A stretch of 64,000 nucleotides of DNA from Sulfitobacter mediterraneus (lineage in GTDB: Bacteria > Pseudomonadota > Alphaproteobacteria > Rhodobacterales > Rhodobacteraceae): the NCBI RefSeq assembly GCF_016801775.1, contig NZ_CP069007.1, positions 1 to 64,000 of the forward strand, in the 5' to 3' direction. Position 1 is the first letter of the stretch; each line of letters begins with the position of its first letter. Shown one piece after another: positions 58,931-64,000 of this stretch. A model generated the notes under the pieces. That model did no database searches and was not told the DNA's origin. It worked only from the letters and a program-made list of their open reading frames with translations. The translations under genes were made by a program, and so were the position numbers.

Positions 58931-59783
58931 GTTCAGCGGTCCTTAAGCTGAGGGAAGCGAGGGGCGCGGTGCAGCTTTGGCTGTCCCCTTGCAGAAACAG
59001 GGCTGCACCAAGAATGCGGCCTTTTTGAATCAGATCATCGGCGCGTTTGCGCCCCTGTTCAAGCGCCAAGCGGCGGTCTGTTGCGGGCAACGCGCTGCAA
59101 TGGGTCACCACGGGCAGATCGCCAAGGTCGCTGTTGTCATCAAGGCTGCTGGCCGGGGCGCGGGTGATCGCGGGATGGTCGGGCAGGTCCACGGCATTGG
59201 CGATCATCGTGGCGGCAACGTCCGCTTCGGCGGCGGTGCGGGCCAGCACGGTGACGCTGTCTGCGATGCCAAGGCTGAGACTGCGGCCATGGCGACCACT
59301 GGTGGCGATGCCGCGAATGGGCGTGTCTTGTGTGATTGTGATGCGGCCCAGATCACTGCCGTCATGGCCGGACATGGCAGATGTGAAATGCTGTCCTTTG
59401 GTCAGATGTAGGGCGATGTCGCCGCCGTTGTTCACATAGGCACGGGTCAGGGGCGTGGCGGCGCAGATGGCGTGCAGGACGTGATCGGCCACAGCACCGG
59501 CAACGGCAGCCATCGAGGTGACGAAACTCTCTGCCGCATAAGGATAGGCGGCAAGGTGCATCTGGCAGGCGATGGACCCGTTGGGCGGAGGACTGTCCGT
59601 GCTGAGCGGTTGGCGCAACGCAGGCAGTTCCCGCACCAGTTCCTCCAGCACAGTGGCAAAGCGGGCCTGCGCGGCGGCAAAGGCGATTTTGCGATCACCC
59701 TCGGCCCCGATGATCAGGTCTATCGGTCCGTGTTGCAGGTGCAGACGGGTGCCACCCGGCAAAAGATGAGCCTGCGGGCCCAT
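58923..59783 (-). CDS. UPF0280 family protein
   Basis: A 286-residue protein of the UPF0280 group, which is distantly related to the flavin transferase ApbE. Features: AAVAGAVADHVLHAICA, AYVNNGGDIALHLTKGQ and GIATSGRHGRSLSLGIADSVTVLA, the last resembling the GxATSG region of ApbE. A role in flavin attachment or in handling a pathway intermediate is possible but unproved. Its start coincides with the last base of the hnr stop. Confidence 0.8.
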   Translation of the reverse strand: MGPQAHLLPGGTRLHLQHGPIDLIIGAEGDRKIAFAAAQARFATVLEELVRELPALRQPLSTDSPPPNGSIACQMHLAAYPYAAESFVTSMAAVAGAVADHVLHAICAATPLTRAYVNNGGDIALHLTKGQHFTSAMSGHDGSDLGRITITQDTPIRGIATSGRHGRSLSLGIADSVTVLARTAAEADVAATMIANAVDLPDHPAITRAPASSLDDNSDLGDLPVVTHCSALPATDRRLALEQGRKRADDLIQKGRILGAALFLQGDSQSCTAPLASLSLRTAEHA

Positions 59784-61270
59784 CAGGACTTGTCGCCCTT
59801 GGCCCAGCGATAATTGGTATGGGCCATCGGATCATGTCCGTGCGCCTCTGGCTTGACCTTTCGGGTGACGCCGGTGACGGAGGACACGGGTTTGACCTCG
59901 CTCATGTGGCCGCCAAGGGTGGCGTAGTCACTGACCCGCAGGGAAAATTCAATCGGGGCGACCAGGGCAGGGGTCGGCACGTAGCCAAAGGATCCGGTGG
60001 GCATGTCCATCACATCGACCATCACCGTGATACCGCCGCCGGGCCAGACATAGGCCTCCGCGCCGCCGCAGGACACATGGGTCAGCGCGTCTTTGACTGA
60101 ACGGGTCAGGCGCACGGGGTTTTCTGTGACCCCCGCCCGCAGGCTGCCGCCCGCGCCGCCCATGAACAGCACCGAACAGATCGAGGGTTCGCAGTTTTCC
60201 GCGATCAGATCGCAAGAGGCCCGCAAGGCATCCGGCATCGGTGCGGGTTGTGGCACCAGATCGGCGTCCAGTTCGTAATAGCCTGATTGTTCGCCCGTGG
60301 TTGAAACCATCAGAAGCCGCAGTCCGGCCCATGCCACCTTGGGGTTGAAGGGACCAAGGATCGCAAGCGGATCTTCGATATCGGTGCCGCCCCAGCCAGT
60401 GCCGGGCTCGGCCACCTGAAAGTAACGTCCCGGCGTGGAGCGGCGGCCAAGGATCTTGATGCCGGTGGGCGGCACATCGAGTTCCTTGCCTGCCTGATGT
60501 TCGGACAACACCCCGGTGATATGGTCATCGACTACCACAACGTCATCGGCATGAGACAGCCATTGTTTGGCAAACATCCCGATGGTGGCAGAGCCGCAGC
60601 CCACCCGCATCAGCTTTTCCGGCAGCCCGTTGATCACCGGCGCTTTGCCGGCCTCAACGACGATGGTGGTGGCGTGATCATCCTCTCCGATGATCATTTC
60701 CACCGGTTCGCGGTTGCACAGTTTCAAAAGGGCATCGCAGGTCACGCGGCCTTCTTTCTTGGTGCCGCCAGTCAGGTGTTCGACCCCGCCCAGAGAAAGC
60801 ATCTTGGACCCGTATTCAGAGGTCATCACATGGCCAATCGGCTCTCCATCCACCCGCACCACATCGCGTTCGTGGCCAATGTGGCGGTCGGTGTCGATCT
60901 TCACCTTGACGCCGCAGTAGGAAAAGATGCCCTCGGTCACAACGGTGACCATATCGACGCCTTCAACGTCCTGACTGACAATAAAGGGCGCGGGTTTGTA
61001 ATCGGGATAGGTGGTGCCAGCGCCGACAGCGGTGACAAAGGGGCGGTCGCCTTTGACGATATTGCCATCCCATTCATCGGCGGGTGTGTCCGACAGGAAC
61101 GGTACCAGCTTTTGATCGGTGCCTTCGATGATGGTCAGCGCATCAAGGCGCACCAGATCACCGCCGTGGTTGGCATAGCGGTCACAGGCACCGATCTTGC
61201 CATCAGCGATGTAGCACATCACCGGGCAGGCGTCGCAGCGGATCTTTTCGGGTTTGGCGCGTTCAGTCAT
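59783..61270 (-). CDS. hnr: 6-hydroxynicotinate reductase-like protein
   Basis: I start at the ATG at 61270 (MTERAKPEKIRCDACPVMCY), just inside the end of the molybdenum hydroxylase gene. The 495-residue protein has a Cys cluster (C12, C15, C19, C29) near the N terminus for an iron-sulfur centre. Repeated Gly-rich segments follow (GVGAGTTYPDYKPAPF, VGCGSATIGMFAKQWL, MGGAGGSLRAGVTENPVRL). In Eubacterium barkeri this enzyme (EC 1.3.7.1) reduces 6-hydroxynicotinate with ferredoxin to the substrate of enamidase. Its operon partner and the fpr and ena genes nearby support that step here. Confidence 0.82.
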   Translation of the reverse strand: MTERAKPEKIRCDACPVMCYIADGKIGACDRYANHGGDLVRLDALTIIEGTDQKLVPFLSDTPADEWDGNIVKGDRPFVTAVGAGTTYPDYKPAPFIVSQDVEGVDMVTVVTEGIFSYCGVKVKIDTDRHIGHERDVVRVDGEPIGHVMTSEYGSKMLSLGGVEHLTGGTKKEGRVTCDALLKLCNREPVEMIIGEDDHATTIVVEAGKAPVINGLPEKLMRVGCGSATIGMFAKQWLSHADDVVVVDDHITGVLSEHQAGKELDVPPTGIKILGRRSTPGRYFQVAEPGTGWGGTDIEDPLAILGPFNPKVAWAGLRLLMVSTTGEQSGYYELDADLVPQPAPMPDALRASCDLIAENCEPSICSVLFMGGAGGSLRAGVTENPVRLTRSVKDALTHVSCGGAEAYVWPGGGITVMVDVMDMPTGSFGYVPTPALVAPIEFSLRVSDYATLGGHMSEVKPVSSVTGVTRKVKPEAHGHDPMAHTNYRWAKGDKS

Positions 61271-64000
61271 GGGATTTGGCCTTGAGTGCAGCGCGGACGC
61301 GGGCGGGGGTTGCGGGAACCTGTGTGATGCGGACACCGGTGGCATTGTGGATCGCATTCAGGATCGCGGGGGCGGTCGGGATCAACACATGTTCGCCCAG
61401 CCCCTTGGCCCCGTATGGCCCGTGGGCGTCCGGCTCTTCGATGATCAGGGTTTCAACGGGGGGCATATCGCCAATGGTCGGGATCAGGTAATCATGCAGG
61501 TTCTCGGTGCGCCCCGGAATGTATTCTTCCATCAAAGCCATGCCGAGACCCTGCGCAATGCCGCCTTGCACCTGACCTTCAACCAGCATCGGATTGATCG
61601 CCTTGCCCACATCATGGGCGGCAACAAAGTGCAGCGGCTTGACGGTGCCAAAGGCAGTATCGACCTCGACCACCACCAGATGCGCGGCATAGCCAAATTG
61701 CGCATAGGGTGCACCCTGGCCGTTTTCATCCAGCGGTTTGGTGGGCGGATCATAGGTTTCCTCGGAGCGCAGCACATAGCCTTCGCCATCGGCGGAGAGG
61801 GTCGATAGCGCAAAGCTGTGGCGGCCCGCCTTGTCAGTGGCGTGGATCATGCCATCTGCGATTTCAAGCTGGGCGTCTTGGGCGACATTCATCCGCTCAA
61901 GGATCTGCGCGCGCAATGCCGCGCCTGACAATCGCGCGGCATTGCCCGAGACATAGGTCTGCCGCGAGGCGGAGGTTTTGCCCGCATCCGGTGTCACGTC
62001 CGTGTCGGCGCCGATCAGGGTCAGGGCATGGACCGGCACGCCAAGGGCGGTGGCGAACAATTGGCTGATCACCGTGTTGGCGCCTTGCCCGATGTCCATT
62101 GCGCCTTGGTGCAGCATGATCGTGCCATCGGCGCGGATGCCCGCCTTGATGGTTGAGGGATTGGGCAGCGAGGTGTTGCCACAACCGTACCAGCCCGCCG
62201 CAATGCCAACACCGCGTTTCAGAGTGGTATTGGCCGCGTTGAATGCCGCCGCCGCACCGCGTTCCTTGGCCCATGCGGGGCGCAAGGCCTCAAGACAGGC
62301 GCGAATGCCAACCCCTTGGGAAAACACCTGTCCGCAGACCGTGGGCGCGTTGTTTTCCAATGCGTTGAGGATGCGGAACTCCAGCGGATCGAGGCCAAGC
62401 CTGTCTGCCAGCACGTCAAACAGGCTTTCTTGTGCAATCGCGGCCTGAGGCACGCCAAAACCGCGAAAGGCACCCGACGGCGGGTTGTTGGTATGGATGC
62501 CCTTGGATTCGGCGCGGTAGTTGGGGATGCTGTAGGGGCCGGACGCATGCACCGGTACCCGGTTGGCCACGGTCGGCCCCCAACTGGCATAGGCGCCGGT
62601 GTCAAATTCGCCATAGAAGTCATAGCCGGTGATCTTGCCGGTGCGGTCCGCGCCGATGCTCAGGCGGATGTCGGAAGGGTGGCGCTTGGTGGTGCTTTGC
62701 ATCGATTCACTGCGCGAATAGGTCAGGCGCACGGGTTTGCCGGTCTTGATCGCGGCCATCGCCAGATAGGGCTGCACGGAAATGTCCAGCTTGGAGCCAA
62801 AGCCGCCGCCCACGCCGGTTGGCACAATGCGGATGCGGCTGCGATCCCAGCCAAGGATGATCTCAAGCGCCTCAAGATCCATGACGGGGGCCTGGGTGCA
62901 GGCGTAGACCTCGACACGGTCCCCATCCACACGGGCAAAGCCGGCTTCAGGCTCAATATAGGCATGTTCGACAAAACCGCTTTGGTAGTGGCCTGACACG
63001 GTGACATCCGCAGAGGCCAGCGCGGATTTGGCATCGCCGCAAGCGACAAAGCCGCCGCACATCACGTTCATGTCCCGGCCTTTGTGCAGCTCTGCGGCTT
63101 GATCCGTTTGGGCGCTGTGAATGTCGGTGCTGGCGGGGCGTTCCTCCCATGTCAGGGGGAAAGTGGCGGGATCGAAGTTGCGGATCATCTCCGGCGTTCC
63201 GATCACGGCGGCAACGGCTTCACCCCGAAAGCGGGTTTCGCCCTCGGCAAAGACGGGTTGATCCATGAACTGCGGAATGACGCCAAACACGTTGCGGCCT
63301 GTGATATCGGCAGCGGTCAGCACGGCCTCAACGCCAGTTCTGTTGGCAACAAATCCCTCCAGATCGCCAAAGGTGAAACCGGCGCGAGGGAAGGGCGAAC
63401 GGATCACCAAAATCTCAAGCGTGCCGGGCGGCGCGATATCGTCGCCGAAGGCCTCGCGCCCCGCAACTTTGTCCGCGCCATCGAGGCGGCGGATTGCATC
63501 ACCTGCATGACCGGGTGCATCGCGGGTGAGGGCAGGGGCACCCATCACGGCGTCGATGATCTTGCGATATCCGGTGCAGCGGCACAGCACCCCGCCAAGC
63601 GCATCTTGCACCTGCGTTTCCGTCGGCTGCGGATTGGCCCGCAGCAGCGCCACGGCTGAGGCCATCATCCCCGGTGTGCAGATCCCGCATTGCGCCGCGC
63701 CGTGGTTTTGAAAGCTCTCGCCCAGGGCATGGGCAATCGGATCATTGGCATGCAGGCCGGCGGGGGTTTCCACCGCGCGCCCCGCGGCCTGTTGCGCGGG
63801 CATCAAACAGGCGCAGACGGGGTCGCCGTCCACCAACACGGTGCAGGCGCCGCAATCGCCCGCGTTGCAGCCGATTTTCACATCCCGCGCACCAAGCTGT
63901 TCGCGCAGCATCTCTGACAGGCGTTGGCCGGGGGCGGGCTGGCATTGGGCGTGCTGCCCGTTGAGGGTAAAGGTCGTGGCGGAAAGGTCGGTGGGTTTGT
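61263..64000 (-). CDS. Molybdenum hydroxylase, fused [2Fe-2S] and Mo subunits (cut by window edge)
   Basis: The frame is open to the last base, so the start lies beyond the window; 911 residues are visible. The N-terminal part is a xanthine dehydrogenase-type ferredoxin domain with Cys in CNAGDCGACTVLVDG and CGICTPGM / CRCTGYRK. The rest is the molybdopterin subunit (GVGGGFGSKLDISVQPYLAM, AFRGFGVPQAAIAQESLFD, GAMDIGQGANTVISQL, VEGQVQGGIAQGLGMALMEEY). No FAD domain is fused. By context it would hydroxylate nicotinate at C6, but other N-heterocycles are possible. Confidence 0.88.
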   Translation of the reverse strand, partial: KPTDLSATTFTLNGQHAQCQPAPGQRLSEMLREQLGARDVKIGCNAGDCGACTVLVDGDPVCACLMPAQQAAGRAVETPAGLHANDPIAHALGESFQNHGAAQCGICTPGMMASAVALLRANPQPTETQVQDALGGVLCRCTGYRKIIDAVMGAPALTRDAPGHAGDAIRRLDGADKVAGREAFGDDIAPPGTLEILVIRSPFPRAGFTFGDLEGFVANRTGVEAVLTAADITGRNVFGVIPQFMDQPVFAEGETRFRGEAVAAVIGTPEMIRNFDPATFPLTWEERPASTDIHSAQTDQAAELHKGRDMNVMCGGFVACGDAKSALASADVTVSGHYQSGFVEHAYIEPEAGFARVDGDRVEVYACTQAPVMDLEALEIILGWDRSRIRIVPTGVGGGFGSKLDISVQPYLAMAAIKTGKPVRLTYSRSESMQSTTKRHPSDIRLSIGADRTGKITGYDFYGEFDTGAYASWGPTVANRVPVHASGPYSIPNYRAESKGIHTNNPPSGAFRGFGVPQAAIAQESLFDVLADRLGLDPLEFRILNALENNAPTVCGQVFSQGVGIRACLEALRPAWAKERGAAAAFNAANTTLKRGVGIAAGWYGCGNTSLPNPSTIKAGIRADGTIMLHQGAMDIGQGANTVISQLFATALGVPVHALTLIGADTDVTPDAGKTSASRQTYVSGNAARLSGAALRAQILERMNVAQDAQLEIADGMIHATDKAGRHSFALSTLSADGEGYVLRSEETYDPPTKPLDENGQGAPYAQFGYAAHLVVVEVDTAFGTVKPLHFVAAHDVGKAINPMLVEGQVQGGIAQGLGMALMEEYIPGRTENLHDYLIPTIGDMPPVETLIIEEPDAHGPYGAKGLGEHVLIPTAPAILNAIHNATGVRITQVPATPARVRAALKAKSHD

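Overview
The window looks like part of an extrachromosomal replicon (plasmid or chromid) of a marine alphaproteobacterium of the order Rhodobacterales (Roseobacter group). This rests on GC-rich coding, the flagellar gene set with FlbT/FlaF, perfect CtrA-type boxes, a RepB/ParAB replication module, and catabolic genes typical of that group. No rRNA, tRNA, CRISPR array, prophage or insertion sequence was recognised. The genus cannot be fixed from the sequence alone.

Region 1 (1-25.7 kb) is a dense flagellar cluster. In order it holds flgI (cut by the left edge), flgJ, a flgN-like gene, flagellin, fliI, flgBC, fliE, fliQ, sltF, flhA, fliR, flhB, then on the minus strand a motE-like gene, a DUF6468 gene, fliM and fliL. 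These are followed by fliF, fliH, fliN, fliP, fliG, a DUF1217 gene, flbT, flaF, motB, motA and a fliJ-like gene. Three regulators or orphans sit between flaF and motB. Nearly every transcription-unit head carries a perfect TTAA-N7-TTAA box, the CtrA half-site pair, although ctrA is not in the window. The flagellin leader has two consecutive hairpins with the same AGAA loop, next to a cluster that encodes FlbT, a flagellin-mRNA regulator.

Region 2 (25.7-31.2 kb) encodes a phosphorelay: a single-domain receiver, a 1094-residue sensor kinase with a PhnD-like sensing domain, an Hpt protein, and a receiver fused to a degenerate GGDEF domain. Two of its promoters also carry CtrA boxes, so it probably belongs to the motility programme.

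Region 3 (31.2-44.6 kb) is metabolic. A minus-strand operon encodes a cyclase-family hydrolase, a FAD oxidoreductase, a MarR regulator and indolepyruvate:ferredoxin oxidoreductase. A divergent plus-strand operon encodes a second FAD oxidoreductase and a complete Dpp/Opp-type ABC importer.

Region 4 (44.6-48.6 kb) is the replication and partition module. It contains two identical 14-bp palindromes (parS candidates), parB, parA, a 0.6-kb iteron-bearing origin and a Rep_3-type initiator.

Region 5 (48.6-54.4 kb) holds a kynureninase-like PLP enzyme, two fold-type-I aminotransferases, an SDR dehydrogenase, a metallo-beta-lactamase-fold hydrolase and a FitAB toxin-antitoxin pair.

Region 6 (54.4-64 kb) resembles the reductive nicotinate route known from Eubacterium barkeri: a molybdenum hydroxylase (cut by the right edge), 6-hydroxynicotinate reductase and enamidase. 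It also has a ferredoxin-NADP reductase divergent from enamidase, two tandem DUF1185 proteins, a UPF0280 protein and a MarR regulator. A shared TTNGTATACNAA operator lies before both divergent genes.

The most notable unexplained signals are a dispersed 12-14 bp motif (TTTAGAGACTGA) found five times around the origin, the paired flagellin-leader hairpins, the CtrA wiring of a plasmid-borne flagellum, and the ferredoxin-linked nicotinate-type cluster in a presumed aerobe.
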